A stretch of DNA of 64,000 bases from Heyndrickxia coagulans 36D1. GTDB lineage: Bacteria > Bacillota > Bacilli > Bacillales > Bacillaceae_C. Below, one piece after another: positions 34,933-43,891 of this stretch (position 1 is the stretch's first letter; the number at the start of each line of letters is the position of its first letter). The stretch is from assembly GCF_000169195.2 (NCBI RefSeq), contig NC_016023.1, forward strand, positions 496,001 to 560,000, given 5' to 3'. The notes under the pieces were generated by a model. That model searched no databases, was not told the origin of the DNA, and saw only the letters and a list, made by a program, of their open reading frames with translations. A program made the translations under genes and the position numbers.

Positions 34933-35403
34933 TCAGGCTTTTGAGTCGAACCGCGGCATGGCGGCCGCCGCTTTTTGCCCGGACGGCGGCCCGTATGTGG
35001 TGGGTTCATTTTTCGGATAAATCAGATCCAGCATGAATTGGGTAAATTGAAGGGAATGATAAAGGAGCATCTGGTTCAGCTCATTTTGCTGTTTCAGCTT
35101 CTTTGTGATGCCAATCAGGCTGTCCCTCAATGTTTCGAGCTGGGACCGTGCTTCCCCCGATACGGCCGCGATGCAGTCCGACAGCGTCCCATTGCCGCCG
35201 GTAAGCGTCTTTGCCAGCGTTTCCCGTTCCTGTTCAAGTGCGCCGATTGCACGGATATGGGCCTGTTCTTCCTGCGTAATTTTTTGCAGCCGTTCTATCT
35301 CCTGCTTTTTCACCGCTTCGGTTTTTTCGGTGGCAAGGATAAACAGGCTTTCATGGAGCTTCTGCAATTTTTCAAGACATCGGATCAATTTTTCCGCAGC
35401 CAT
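34933..35403 (-). CDS. flgN: Flagellar export chaperone FlgN (YvyG-like)
   Basis: A 156-residue, mainly coiled-coil protein (residues 1-125) with a disordered tail (PTTYGPPSGQKAAAAM). FlgN holds FlgK and FlgL ready for export. The call rests on helical pattern, size and position between flgM and flgK. GGAGGGGCG precedes the ATG. Confidence 0.85.
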   Translation of the reverse strand: MAAEKLIRCLEKLQKLHESLFILATEKTEAVKKQEIERLQKITQEEQAHIRAIGALEQERETLAKTLTGGNGTLSDCIAAVSGEARSQLETLRDSLIGITKKLKQQNELNQMLLYHSLQFTQFMLDLIYPKNEPTTYGPPSGQKAAAAMPRFDSKA

Positions 35404-35415
35404 TTACGCCCCTCC

Positions 35416-35682
35416 TTACTTGCCTGTAAAATATTTCAAAATGCCTTCAGCGGTTTTTTCCGCATCCGGCTGATAGGTTCCGTGCTGTACCTGTTGTTTT
35501 AAAGCCTCAATTTTCCGGCTCCGTTCCTGCTCAAACTGGGACGTTTTTTGCAACTGTTTCGCTTCTGAAGAAATTTCCACTTTATCCGTTTTCCGGGTGC
35601 TGGAGGCGGTTTGCTGCACATCCCGCCTGGCTTGCTGCTGATACGGATTGATCCCTGAAGTATTGACCGGATTGATTTTCAT
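35416..35682 (-). CDS. flgM: Anti-sigma-D factor FlgM
   Basis: An 88-residue, largely disordered protein: MKINPVNTSGINPYQQQ opening, then KTDKVEISSEAKQLQ, and a C-terminal helical part (RSRKIEALKQQVQHGTYQPD) that binds sigma-D. It blocks late flagellar genes until it is exported through the finished hook. The ATG has GGGGTGAG upstream; a longer frame is not supported. A sigma-D-like promoter lies about 47 bases upstream, so FlgM would be induced by the sigma factor it inhibits. Confidence 0.95.
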   Translation of the reverse strand: MKINPVNTSGINPYQQQARRDVQQTASSTRKTDKVEISSEAKQLQKTSQFEQERSRKIEALKQQVQHGTYQPDAEKTAEGILKYFTGK

Positions 35683-35728
35683 TCGGCTCACCCCTTTTTC
35701 AAACAGTATCCGTTCCATTATGTTTATT

Positions 35729-35755
35729 ATATCGGATAAAGCTGCGCAATGTTTA
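35729..35755 (-). promoter_or_regulatory. Sigma-D-like promoter of flgM
   Basis: TAAA (35755-35752), 16-base spacer, CCGATAT (35735-35729) on the minus strand, with the same spacing as the hag promoter. The -35 overlaps the yvyF stop region. Confidence 0.8.
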
Positions 35756-36148
35756 CTTGATGTGATAAGTCTTTTTCCTTATTTCTTCCTGCCGTTTCTT
35801 TTCTTTTTCAAAACGTTCAAGATCTTTTGCAATCGTTTTTGCACATTCTTCGCATAACTTTCCGGACTGGATTAATTTTCCGCAACGGTCGCAAGGATAT
35901 GCCAGATTCGGAAAATGCGCAATCAAAAGCCGGCCGCTCCGCACCCATTTGAAAACCAGTTTTTCCGGGACATTGTTTTTTTCAACAATTGTCTCGATTG
36001 TTGCCGCACGGTTTTCGCGTTTCCGCAAGAATTGAAAAACCCGTTCAAATGCAGCTTCTTCCTCGCGATAACAGTCTTCACACACATCGCGGACGGAATT
36101 TTTGACATATAATTTACCGCAATTCGGGCAGTTTGCCAACTCCGCCAT
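35753..36148 (-). CDS. yvyF: YvyF-like flagellar operon protein with zinc motifs
   Basis: A 131-residue protein with CxxC pairs at both ends: CPNCG (about 7-11), CEDCY (about 23-27), CDRCG (about 85-89) and CEECA (about 98-102), separated by a helical part that includes a helix-turn-helix-like stretch (TIETIVEKNNVPEKLVFKWVRSGRL). It corresponds to YvyF (TIGR03826 type) found beside flgM in Bacillus. A regulatory DNA-binding role is suggested by the sequence but not established. The ATG has GGAGG 8 bases upstream. Confidence 0.85.
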   Translation of the reverse strand: MAELANCPNCGKLYVKNSVRDVCEDCYREEEAAFERVFQFLRKRENRAATIETIVEKNNVPEKLVFKWVRSGRLLIAHFPNLAYPCDRCGKLIQSGKLCEECAKTIAKDLERFEKEKKRQEEIRKKTYHIK

Positions 36149-36214
36149 TCGGCCCGCCTCCTTTTCCGGCACATTTGTCTTCTATCTTCTATATCGGCAG
36201 AAATTTCGTTGTGT

Positions 36215-36922
36215 TTAACTTCTCGCCACAGTTAACGATACAATTTTTCGGGCGCCCGCTTCACGCAACACTTTTGCTGCATGGCGGACGGTTGAACCCG
36301 TCGTGTAGATATCATCCACCAGTAAAACGGAACGGCCTTCGATTGAAACTTCTTTTTCCATATAAAAAGTTTGGGCTTGATGAATGCGGTCAGCCCGTGT
36401 TTTTTTCGATTGCTTTTCAGCGTGGACGCGGTGAAGAATGTTTGCCGTTTCGAGCCCGGCAGCACGGGCGAGCGCCTCCGCCTGGTTAAAAAGCCGTTCG
36501 GAAAGGCGCTCCGGGCTGAGTGGGACCGGCACGATGCAGTCAAATGTGCGGGACTTAAGCACCTCTTTGATGCCATCCGCAAAAATGGCGGCAAGCGCAT
36601 AATCCCCGCGAAATTTGAAACGGGTAAAAATTTCTTTACAAAAATCGTTGTACGTATAAAGCGAAATGTTTTCATCCAGCACGCCCGCCCATTCCGGGTC
36701 TTGTTCCCATCTGGCACAGTCAAGACACAGAGCTCCCTCCACATAAGAAGCATCCAACTTGGCCAGGGGTCGGGAACATTTCGGGCAGACAGGCGGTGTA
36801 ATTTTTTCAAGCTGCGCGCGGCAATCTTCGCAAAGAAGTGGTCCGGGCTGCGGAAAAATCAGCGTGCGCCAGGACAGTTTATGGGTAAGCGGCTGATGGC
36901 AGAACAGGCAATATTCATGCAT
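36215..36922 (-). CDS. comFC: ComF family phosphoribosyltransferase-like protein ComFC
   Basis: Late competence protein of 235 residues. An N-terminal zinc finger with CLFC, CEDC, CPKC and CLDC pairs precedes a PRTase domain whose PRPP loop is VLLVDDIYTTGSTVRHA (about 200-216). ComFC is needed for efficient DNA uptake or integration in B. subtilis. Its ATG lies inside the 3' end of comFA (overlap of 8 bases), showing coupling. comFB, found between comFA and comFC in B. subtilis, is absent. Confidence 0.92.
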   Translation of the reverse strand: MHEYCLFCHQPLTHKLSWRTLIFPQPGPLLCEDCRAQLEKITPPVCPKCSRPLAKLDASYVEGALCLDCARWEQDPEWAGVLDENISLYTYNDFCKEIFTRFKFRGDYALAAIFADGIKEVLKSRTFDCIVPVPLSPERLSERLFNQAEALARAAGLETANILHRVHAEKQSKKTRADRIHQAQTFYMEKEVSIEGRSVLLVDDIYTTGSTVRHAAKVLREAGARKIVSLTVARS

Positions 36923-38300
36923 CGAGCAACCCCCGCTTTCCCGCTTCTTCATTCATGGAGAGAATATGGCGCTGTGCTTTCACCATCGCATTTGATTTTC
37001 CGTAATGGAAAAACGTCACGTCCCCACTTGGGAAATCGGCGCTTCTTCCGGCTCGGCCCGCGATCTGGACGAGGGCAGCTTCCGTAAAGATAGCATCTTC
37101 CGCCCCGACGACACAGACATCAATATTCGGAAACGTGACGCCGCGTTCAAGAATGGTCGTTGTTAGCAAAAGCGGCGTTTTGCCGGCGCGCATCCTTTCC
37201 ACTTTTTCTTTCCGATCCGGGTCTTCTGCGTGCACCGATTCAATCGCTGGATGCAGCTGTTTAAAAACCGGCTCTGCTTTTTTCATGAGGCGGATGTTCG
37301 GGAGAAAAAGAAGCGCCTGTTTTCCGGATTCAAGCCTCTTTTTTACCCATGCTTCAACCGGAACCGGGAGCTTGCCTTTCTCAAACTTTTTTCGCCAGTT
37401 GCCTGCCCATTTGAATACAGGAACAGGGAGGGGCTTGCGGTGATAGCGGGCCGGGATCGTGACAAACGGGCGCTTACCTGTCTTGCATTCAAGCTGCCAT
37501 GTTTCACTTGGTGTTGCGGTAAGATAAATGCGGGCGCAGCGGTCTTTTGCCGCTTTTTGAACGGCGCACTGCAGCGTTTCATCGAAAGTATACGGAAAAG
37601 CGTCCACTTCATCTACAATCACGACATCAAAGGCGGATGCAAAGCGGTACAGCTGGTGGGTAGTGGAGATGACGAGCTGCGCCCATTTATGGCGGTCAGG
37701 GCTGCCGCCGTAGAGCGCGGCAATCGGAATATCCGGGAAAACGCGGCGGAAGCGGGGGGCAAGTTCAAGGACGACATCTGTTCTGGGGGTTGCGATGCAG
37801 ACGCGTTCGCCGTTTGCAAGCGCCGCTTCAATCCCTTTGAAAACGATCTCTGTCTTCCCTGATCCGCAAACAGCCCAAATCAAGAGCTCGTTTTTTTGAA
37901 GAATGGCTGCTTTAACCGCTTCGGATGCAGCCTGCTGCCCTTCAGAAAGGGTGCCATCCCAATGGAGCGGGTGCCTGGGCGAGTGGAATGCGGGCGCAGG
38001 GCCTGCCCATGTGATAAGCGGCTTGCATGCGGTGACCCGCCCCATCATCAGGCAGTTCCGGCAATAAATGCTCGTTTTCCCGCAGTGGGCGCAAGGGAAT
38101 TCGGCAAAAAGATGCGGCGCGCGGTTGCCGCAGCGCAAGCAGACACAGTGCGGGAATTCGCCCTGTATCGCCGGCTCAGCGCGGATCCAGCCTTGTTTAA
38201 AGTGCTGATCAAGCAGTTCCGGTGAAAAAGGGATTTCCGGTTCGAACAGGATCCGTCCGGCGAGGTGGCGTTGAAGCTGTTCGGAGAAAACAGAAGGCAA
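36915..38300 (-). CDS. comFA: Competence helicase-like ATPase ComFA
   Basis: DEAD-box-like ATPase that helps pull transforming DNA into the cell. Four-cysteine zinc cluster near the N-terminus (CLRCG, CAHCG, CRNC; about 52-85), Walker A CGSGKTE (about 143-149), DEVD box (about 228-231), and helicase motif VI GRAGRS (about 425-430). About 461 residues. The frame can start at GTG 38309, but AAGGAG touches that codon; the TTG at 38300 (LPSVFSEQ) has correct 7-base spacing and is preferred. First gene of comFA-comFC; comFB missing. Confidence 0.92.
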   Translation of the reverse strand: MPSVFSEQLQRHLAGRILFEPEIPFSPELLDQHFKQGWIRAEPAIQGEFPHCVCLRCGNRAPHLFAEFPCAHCGKTSIYCRNCLMMGRVTACKPLITWAGPAPAFHSPRHPLHWDGTLSEGQQAASEAVKAAILQKNELLIWAVCGSGKTEIVFKGIEAALANGERVCIATPRTDVVLELAPRFRRVFPDIPIAALYGGSPDRHKWAQLVISTTHQLYRFASAFDVVIVDEVDAFPYTFDETLQCAVQKAAKDRCARIYLTATPSETWQLECKTGKRPFVTIPARYHRKPLPVPVFKWAGNWRKKFEKGKLPVPVEAWVKKRLESGKQALLFLPNIRLMKKAEPVFKQLHPAIESVHAEDPDRKEKVERMRAGKTPLLLTTTILERGVTFPNIDVCVVGAEDAIFTEAALVQIAGRAGRSADFPSGDVTFFHYGKSNAMVKAQRHILSMNEEAGKRGLLDA

Positions 38301-38601
38301 ACTGATCACTCCTTTGTTTTAATCGCGGGGGTGGGAAAATGGGGGCAGCCCGGTTCTAACGGATTTGGGAAAATGGCAGGCAAAGGACCGTATGGATAAT
38401 GGAGTGCAACCGCCTTTTCGCTTATTCAATCGCGGATTGGCTGTCCGGCGGGTTTTTGGACTTGTCCCAAGAGGTAAAATCCTCCAAAGTGATTGACTGT
38501 CCGGCGGGTTTCAAGACTTGTCCTCGGGCGTGTTATGCCAAGTTTGTCCCGGATGATCCCATCATGCCGGGCTGTTCCAGCGATTTGGAACAGCCTGGCT
38601 C
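38301..38601. other. Intergenic stretch between degV and comFA
   Basis: No gene. It contains an imperfect direct repeat (38435-38467 and 38491-38523) and a GGCTGTTCC/GGAACAGCC hairpin (38570-38596) without a T-run on the minus strand. The comFA promoter and any ComK box were not recognised. Confidence 0.4.
38435..38523. repeat. Imperfect direct repeat upstream of comFA
   Basis: GATTGGCTGTCCGGCGGGTT...GGACTTGTCC and GATTGACTGTCCGGCGGGTT...AGACTTGTCC occur 56 bases apart; about 29 of 33 positions agree. Confidence 0.6.
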
Positions 38602-39444
38602 TTATTTCAGCATCCAGGCGATGCCGATCGCGCCTTCACCAAGGTGGGTCGCGATGACCGGGCCGAAGTAGCTGATCGAAAAGTCGACGGTTGGAAAGCG
38701 TTTTTCCAATTCATCTTTGATCTCAAGCGCCTGTTCTTCCCGATTGGCATGAATGATGGAGCTTTTTAGTGGCAAGCCTTTGGCGGCATCCTCGCCGAGC
38801 AGGTCAAAAATCCGGTTGAGCGCTTTTTTCTGGGTGCGGATTTTTTCAAACGGGACAATTTCATCATCAACAAAAGTTAATAGCGGCTTGATTTTTAACA
38901 GGCTGCCGATAACGGCCTGCGATCCGGACAGCCTTCCGCCGCGCTGAAGGTGGGTGAGATCATCGACCATGAAGTAGGCTTTCGTGGATGCTTTTAATTC
39001 ATCGAGGCGGGCGAGGATGTCTTCCGGTTCTTTTCCGGCAAGCGCCATTTTCGCCGCATCAATCGCGTAAAATCCCTGTGCCATGCAGCTCCAGCCGGAA
39101 TTGTAAGGGTACACTTTTATCCCTTCCACCATCCCGGATGCGGTTACGGCACCCTGGTATGTCCCGCTGATTTTTTTGGACAAGTGGATGCTGATGACGG
39201 CATCGTAGTCTTTGGCAAGCTGTTCAAACAGTTCGACAAACTGGCCGATTGACGGCTGCGAGGATGTTGGAAGCTCGTCCGCCATGCGCATTTTTTCAAA
39301 AAACACATCTGCTGTAATGTCAACTTCTTCGCGGTATTCTTCCTGCCCGAAAATCACATTCAATGGAATCATGTAAATCGAATATTTTTCGCGTACTTCT
39401 TTTGGAATATAAGCGGTACTGTCGGTCACAATGGCCGTCCTCAT
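38602..39444 (-). CDS. degV: DegV family fatty-acid-binding protein (YviA-like)
   Basis: A 280-residue DegV protein: MRTAIVTDSTAYIPKE opening, TSQPS (ligand Ser/Thr region, SSQPSIG about 60-66), SGTYQ, and the second-domain segment DDLTHLQRGGRLSG. Members bind a single fatty acid and can serve as FakB subunits of fatty acid kinase; whether this one does is not shown here. GGAAGGGAGATGG precedes the ATG. Position between comFA and degU matches B. subtilis yviA, though a permease gene is inserted before degU. Confidence 0.9.
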   Translation of the reverse strand: MRTAIVTDSTAYIPKEVREKYSIYMIPLNVIFGQEEYREEVDITADVFFEKMRMADELPTSSQPSIGQFVELFEQLAKDYDAVISIHLSKKISGTYQGAVTASGMVEGIKVYPYNSGWSCMAQGFYAIDAAKMALAGKEPEDILARLDELKASTKAYFMVDDLTHLQRGGRLSGSQAVIGSLLKIKPLLTFVDDEIVPFEKIRTQKKALNRIFDLLGEDAAKGLPLKSSIIHANREEQALEIKDELEKRFPTVDFSISYFGPVIATHLGEGAIGIAWMLK

Positions 39445-39831
39445 TTTTCCATCTCCCTTCCGCTTTCCTATTTTTATTTTATAGAATCAGGAACCATTTG
39501 TCAGCCGTCTTCTTTTTGCAATATGGAAATCTGTTTTGTGGCTGGTGTTTTTTGCCAAATCCCCCAATTCTCCTGCAAGTGTGTAAAATGCTATTTCAAT
39601 CCTGCCGTAGATTCCCTTCACTGCAAAAATTTCCTTTTCACTTCAAGATTTCGCAAATGATACAAAATTGTAAATAATACCAGATCCGGAAGCCAAAAAA
39701 GGAAGAATCCGTATGGTTCAGCATACAATCATTCACTTGATGGCGCTTTCTTTAACGGAAAAATAAATCTTTTCCAGAAAACGTTCGTGTTTTCGCCTTT
39801 TTCAAAACTTAATTTTCTGTTTTATCTGTCC

Positions 39832-39860
39832 TTTACAAATCATGTCATATTTTGTAGAAT
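39832..39860 (+). promoter_or_regulatory. Sigma-A promoter of the APC permease
   Basis: TTTACA (39832-39837), a 17-base spacer and TAGAAT (39855-39860): both hexamers near consensus with ideal spacing. Confidence 0.7.
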
Positions 39861-39921
39861 GTCTAAGGTAACTCAAATGGTGCATGCAACTCAGAGACAA
39901 AAGGTGTATCGTTCAGTTTTA

Positions 39922-39936
39922 AAATATTTGAAAATT
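39922..39936 (+). promoter_or_regulatory. Possible CodY box in the permease leader
   Basis: AAATATTTGAAAATT matches the CodY consensus AATTTTCWGAAAATT at 12 of 15 positions and lies about 55 bases after the predicted transcription start. CodY often controls amino-acid permeases; chance matches are common in AT-rich DNA. Confidence 0.3.
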
Positions 39937-40006
39937 CTCCGTTGGCAAAATTATTGGATCACATCTTCATCACTGGGTTGGCTGCAAATAGAAGGAGATT
40001 TTCGAC

Positions 40007-41431
40007 ATGGAATTATTCAGGAAAAAATCAATGGATTACATGCTTAAGCAGGCCCGCGGAAAAAAGAGCCTGCAAAAAGCCCTTGGCCCCTTTGATTTGA
40101 CTATGCTTGGCGTGGGGGCGGTCATCGGAACAGGCATTTTTGTTTTGACCGGTATTGTTGCTGCGCAGGCGGCAGGCCCGGCAATCATTCTGTCCTTTAT
40201 TTTTTCAGGGATTGCCTGTGCGTTAACAGCTTTATGCTATGCTGAATTCGCTTCTATGATCCCTGCTTCAGGAAGTGCGTACACTTATAGTTATGCAACG
40301 TTTGGCGAGTTGTTTGCCTGGGTGCTCGGATGGGACTTAATTCTCGAATACGGCCTGGCCTGTTCAGTTGTAGCGAGCGGCTGGTCCGCCTATTTCCAGG
40401 ATCTTGTACGCGGATTTGGCATCCATTTGCCGCAGACTTTAAGCGGCGCTTATAATCCGGCCAAAGGTTCGTATATTGACCTGATGGCTGTAGTGATCGT
40501 GTTCTTCCTTTCTGCTGTATTGCTGACCGGCGTGAAGGAATCGAGCAAAATCAATAATGTCATGGTCTGTATTAAAATCGGCGTCATTCTTTTATTCCTC
40601 GCTGTCGGCATTTTTTATGTCAAACCAGCGAACTGGACACCATTTATGCCTTATGGCTTTAGCGGCATCATAAAAGGGGCGGCAACCGCATTCCTCGCTT
40701 ATATCGGATTTGATGCCGTTTCGTCTGCGGCTGAAGAGGTCCGCAACCCACAGCGGGATATGCCGATCGGAATTATTTCTTCTCTTGCGATTTGCATTGT
40801 CCTTTATGTCGCTGTATCTGCAGTGCTGACCGGGATGATTCCGTATGCCAAGCTGAATGTCGGCGATCCGGTTGCGTTTGCGCTCCGGGTTGTCCATCAG
40901 AATTGGGTGGCAGGCTTTGTTTCACTCGGTGCAATTCTTGGCATTACAACCGTTCTCTTTGTCATGATGTACGGGCAGACGCGCCTTTTCTTTGCGATCA
41001 GCCGCGACGGTCTGCTTCCAAAATCGATCTCAAAACTGACGGAAAAGACAAAAACGCCGACAAGAAGCATCATCTTGACATGGCTGATGGCAACGGTTTT
41101 CTCAGCCGTTGTCCCGCTGAACCAGCTTGCAGAATTGACCAATATCGGCACTTTGTTTGCTTTTATTGTTGTCTCGATCAGTGTCATTGTGCTCAGAAAA
41201 ACACGGCCGGACATCCCGCGCAGTTTTAAAACGCCGTTCGTCCCGGTTATTCCGGTGCTGGCAGTAATCGCGTGTGGTTATTTAATGGTCCACCTGTCAA
41301 AAGTGACCTGGATTGGCTTTCTCGTATGGTTCATCATCGGGCTTGCCATTTATTTCGGATACGGGTACCGGCACAGTGAACTCGGGCATTGGAAAGATGA
41401 CAGAACACCGGCTGATCCGGTTAAAAATTGA
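40007..41431 (+). CDS. APC superfamily amino acid permease (YfnA/CAT-like)
   Basis: A 474-residue transporter with 12 predicted membrane helices. The APC signature GVGAVIGTGIFVLTG lies in helix 1 (about 36-50). EEVRNPQRDMP in the loop after helix 6 and the C-terminal layout place it with the cationic amino acid/YfnA-type permeases. The substrate cannot be told from sequence; a cationic, branched or hydrophobic amino acid is likely. AGAAGGAG precedes the ATG. It is a single-gene unit on the plus strand, inserted between degV and degU, with a strong terminator. Confidence 0.88.
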   Translation: MELFRKKSMDYMLKQARGKKSLQKALGPFDLTMLGVGAVIGTGIFVLTGIVAAQAAGPAIILSFIFSGIACALTALCYAEFASMIPASGSAYTYSYATFGELFAWVLGWDLILEYGLACSVVASGWSAYFQDLVRGFGIHLPQTLSGAYNPAKGSYIDLMAVVIVFFLSAVLLTGVKESSKINNVMVCIKIGVILLFLAVGIFYVKPANWTPFMPYGFSGIIKGAATAFLAYIGFDAVSSAAEEVRNPQRDMPIGIISSLAICIVLYVAVSAVLTGMIPYAKLNVGDPVAFALRVVHQNWVAGFVSLGAILGITTVLFVMMYGQTRLFFAISRDGLLPKSISKLTEKTKTPTRSIILTWLMATVFSAVVPLNQLAELTNIGTLFAFIVVSISVIVLRKTRPDIPRSFKTPFVPVIPVLAVIACGYLMVHLSKVTWIGFLVWFIIGLAIYFGYGYRHSELGHWKDDRTPADPVKN

Positions 41432-41610
41432 AATAGGGAGACAACAGGAACACCTGCCCAGCGGACAAAAGAACGCCTGCATGGCAATGCCGGGCAGGTA
41501 TCCGGACAGGCTTACAAATAGAAGAACAGCGGCTTATGGGCGCCTCAAAAAGCATTGCTGCCCCCCGCTTGGCCGCATAATGGGAAATTGAAGCAGACAT
41601 AAAGCCAAAA

Positions 41611-41650
41611 AAAAGATTCCCGGGCGCACGCGTGCGCCCGGGAATCTTTT
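41611..41650. terminator. Bidirectional terminator between permease and degU
   Basis: A 40-base perfect palindrome centred on CGCACGCGTGCG (arms AAAAGATTCCCGGGCGCACG and complement), with A/T runs on both sides. It separates two convergent transcripts. Confidence 0.9.
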
Positions 41651-41769
41651 TCTATCCTGAAAATTGCACTTGATGATTTTCATTTCTGCGCCGGTTTTGT
41701 GATTGTGGCACGACGCCTGCGCACCATTCAAAGCCTTGGCATACACAAGTGTACGGCCAAGGCCTTGTT

Positions 41770-42453
41770 TTAGCGGACTTCAACCCACCCGTTTTTAATG
41801 GCGGTCACAACCGCCTGGGTACGGTCTTTCACTTTTAATTTTTGCAAAATATTGCTTACATGGTTTTTCACTGTTTTTTCACTTATGTATAAAGCATCTC
41901 CGATCGCCCGGTTGCTTTTTCCGTCCGCGAGCAGCTGCAGAACCTCGCATTCGCGCGGCGTGAGCAAATGTAGCGGCGGGACAACTGCCGGTGGCTGCTG
42001 GTAGGTGCCCCCCGGTGTATAGCGGTTCGACAATTTGCGGAACTCCTCCACGAGATTGTGGGTGATTTTCGGGTGCAGGTAACTGCCGCCTTCAGCAACT
42101 ACCTTTACGGCTTCAATCAGCGCATCGGAATCCATTTCTTTCAGCAAATAACCGGTTGCGCCTGATTTTAATGCATGTGTGACATACGATTCATCATCGT
42201 GAATGGAAAGAATAATAATTTTTGTTTCCGGATATGCTTCGATCAGCTTTCTTGTTGCCTCTACCCCGTTTTGGTGTGGCATATTGATATCCATCAGAAC
42301 AACATCCGGATGGTATTTTTCAATAATGTCCAGCGCCTCTTCGCCGTCTTCACCCTCGGCTACCACTTCAAATGTTTTTTCAAATTCCAAAATCCGCTTG
42401 ACGCCCTCTCGGAACAACTGGTGGTCGTCAATAATCGCAATTTTTACCGTCAT
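41770..42453 (-). CDS. degU: Two-component response regulator DegU
   Basis: NarL-type regulator of about 227 residues that controls exoenzymes, competence, motility and biofilm genes. Receiver domain with phosphoacceptor Asp55 in VVLMDINMP and Lys in LLKEMD; C-terminal LuxR-type helix-turn-helix [22 protein letters not shown]-type segment (about 160-180). ATG at 42453 is taken as start; a GTG at 42459 that overlaps the degS stop is the alternative, adding two residues. Directly follows degS. Confidence 0.96.
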   Translation of the reverse strand: MTVKIAIIDDHQLFREGVKRILEFEKTFEVVAEGEDGEEALDIIEKYHPDVVLMDINMPHQNGVEATRKLIEAYPETKIIILSIHDDESYVTHALKSGATGYLLKEMDSDALIEAVKVVAEGGSYLHPKITHNLVEEFRKLSNRYTPGGTYQQPPAVVPPLHLLTPRECEVLQLLADGKSNRAIGDALYISEKTVKNHVSNILQKLKVKDRTQAVVTAIKNGWVEVR

Positions 42454-42455
42454 GG

Positions 42456-43619
42456 TCACCTTTTCTCCTTTTCCAAGTCTAATTGCATCGGGATTTGGAT
42501 AATCACCAATGTTCCCGCTCCTATTTTTGAATGAATGGAAATTTCACCATTTAAAAGGCTGACGCGTTCTCTCATGCCGACAATCCCGAAAGCCCCTTCA
42601 CGGATGCTGCGGATATCAAAACCGACGCCGTTGTCTTTGACTGTCGCGATAAAACTGTTTTTCCTCAGCTCCGATTTCACCTGGATTTCCGTCGCCTTCG
42701 CGTGCTTTAACGCATTTTGGACGGATTCCTGGATGAGGCGGAAAAGCGCGATTTCATAATTGGTCGGAAGCCTTCGTTCTTCCCCGAGATGCCTGTATGT
42801 AATGACCGGGCTTCCTTTATAGCTTTCAATCGTAGACAAATATTTTTTGAGCGTCGGAATCAGCCCGAGATCGTCTAATGCCATCGGCCGCAAATCGTAA
42901 ATAATGCGCCGCACTTCTTTCAATGAATCGCGCACCAGTTCTTTTAACGTGCGCATTTCAGCAATGGCTTCTTCCATGCCATTTTCATGATAAACTTTTT
43001 CCACCAGGTCGGAACGGAGCAGCATATTGGCCAGCATTTGTGCGGGCCCGTCGTGTATCTCCCGGGAAATACGCTTCCGCTCTTCTTCCTGCGCTTCAAT
43101 GACACGCAAACCGAATTCCTGTTTATGCTTTGCATCTTCAATCGCCTCGCTGATGCTTTGCAAGTCGCTTGTTAAATAATTTAATACAACCGTTGTTTGC
43201 GAGACGAGATGATTGGCCCGGTCAATCGTATCCTTTAATGAATGCAGCCTGCGTTCCAGTTCATTTCTTCTTTCGCGCAGCTGAAGTTCGCGCTGCCGGT
43301 TCATGGACAGCTGAATTTGGATCGTATGTGCCTTTTCATATGCTTCGCGCACCTGCTGTTCGGAAAAGTCCCGGAAATGCTGGCTTACTTCCGCCAGGCG
43401 CCGCCTTGCAAATTTGGACTTCGTTTCCAGCTCATCTGTCTGCTCAATGACTTTAGCCACTGTTGATTTGACTTCCTCAAGCTCATTGATGAGCGAATCG
43501 TAATCCTGGCGGCATCTTTCTCCAATTTCAAAAATTTCGTGTTTGCTTTCTTCAACTGTTGTAATCATCTTCTCCAGAATCGTATCCAATACTTTGGAGT
43601 CGAATGTTTTAAAAGTCAT
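42456..43619 (-). CDS. degS: Cytoplasmic sensor histidine kinase DegS
   Basis: A 387-residue soluble kinase. Residues 1-180 form the coiled-coil DegS sensor domain, followed by the HisKA_3 motif [12 protein letters not shown] with His189, the same number as in B. subtilis, and an HATPase domain with NALKHA, DNGVGFD and GIVGMRERV. It phosphorylates and dephosphorylates DegU. TTTTGGGGGAAG precedes the ATG. It is divergent from yvyE, as in B. subtilis. Confidence 0.96.
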   Translation of the reverse strand: MTFKTFDSKVLDTILEKMITTVEESKHEIFEIGERCRQDYDSLINELEEVKSTVAKVIEQTDELETKSKFARRRLAEVSQHFRDFSEQQVREAYEKAHTIQIQLSMNRQRELQLRERRNELERRLHSLKDTIDRANHLVSQTTVVLNYLTSDLQSISEAIEDAKHKQEFGLRVIEAQEEERKRISREIHDGPAQMLANMLLRSDLVEKVYHENGMEEAIAEMRTLKELVRDSLKEVRRIIYDLRPMALDDLGLIPTLKKYLSTIESYKGSPVITYRHLGEERRLPTNYEIALFRLIQESVQNALKHAKATEIQVKSELRKNSFIATVKDNGVGFDIRSIREGAFGIVGMRERVSLLNGEISIHSKIGAGTLVIIQIPMQLDLEKEKR

Positions 43620-43891
43620 CTTACTTCCCCCAAAAGGTATAATAAAGGCTTATCCGAGAGCAGGGCAAGCCGCAGCACACACGCGGCTAATGTTATTTTA
43701 ACGCGAAAACCGCCGGTAAACGATCAGAAAATAAAGTATAACCGTATATCAGGACTATTTTCCTAGGTACTTTTGTAGGAAAATGTGAACCGATATACGG
43801 CAGCTTCGACATATTCTTATATATTAAAATTATACCATACAAAACCGTGTTATAATGAGGAAAAAACAGGTTTTGCTAAAGGAAGGTTGCG

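Larger units (their letters stand above)
39445..40006. other. Intergenic stretch between divergent degV and the permease
   Basis: About 560 bases without a supported gene. It carries a good sigma-A promoter for the permease (39832-39860), a possible CodY box (39922-39936) and a leader of about 140 bases. No riboswitch fold was recognised in that leader. Confidence 0.5.

Noticed and set aside
38570-38596. Terminator after degV
   Set aside because: The hairpin GGCTGTTCC/GGAACAGCC is good but has no T-run on the degV strand.
40007-41431. Riboswitch-controlled permease
   Set aside because: The roughly 140-base leader shows no conserved riboswitch core that I recognise (no lysine, glycine or T-box signature).
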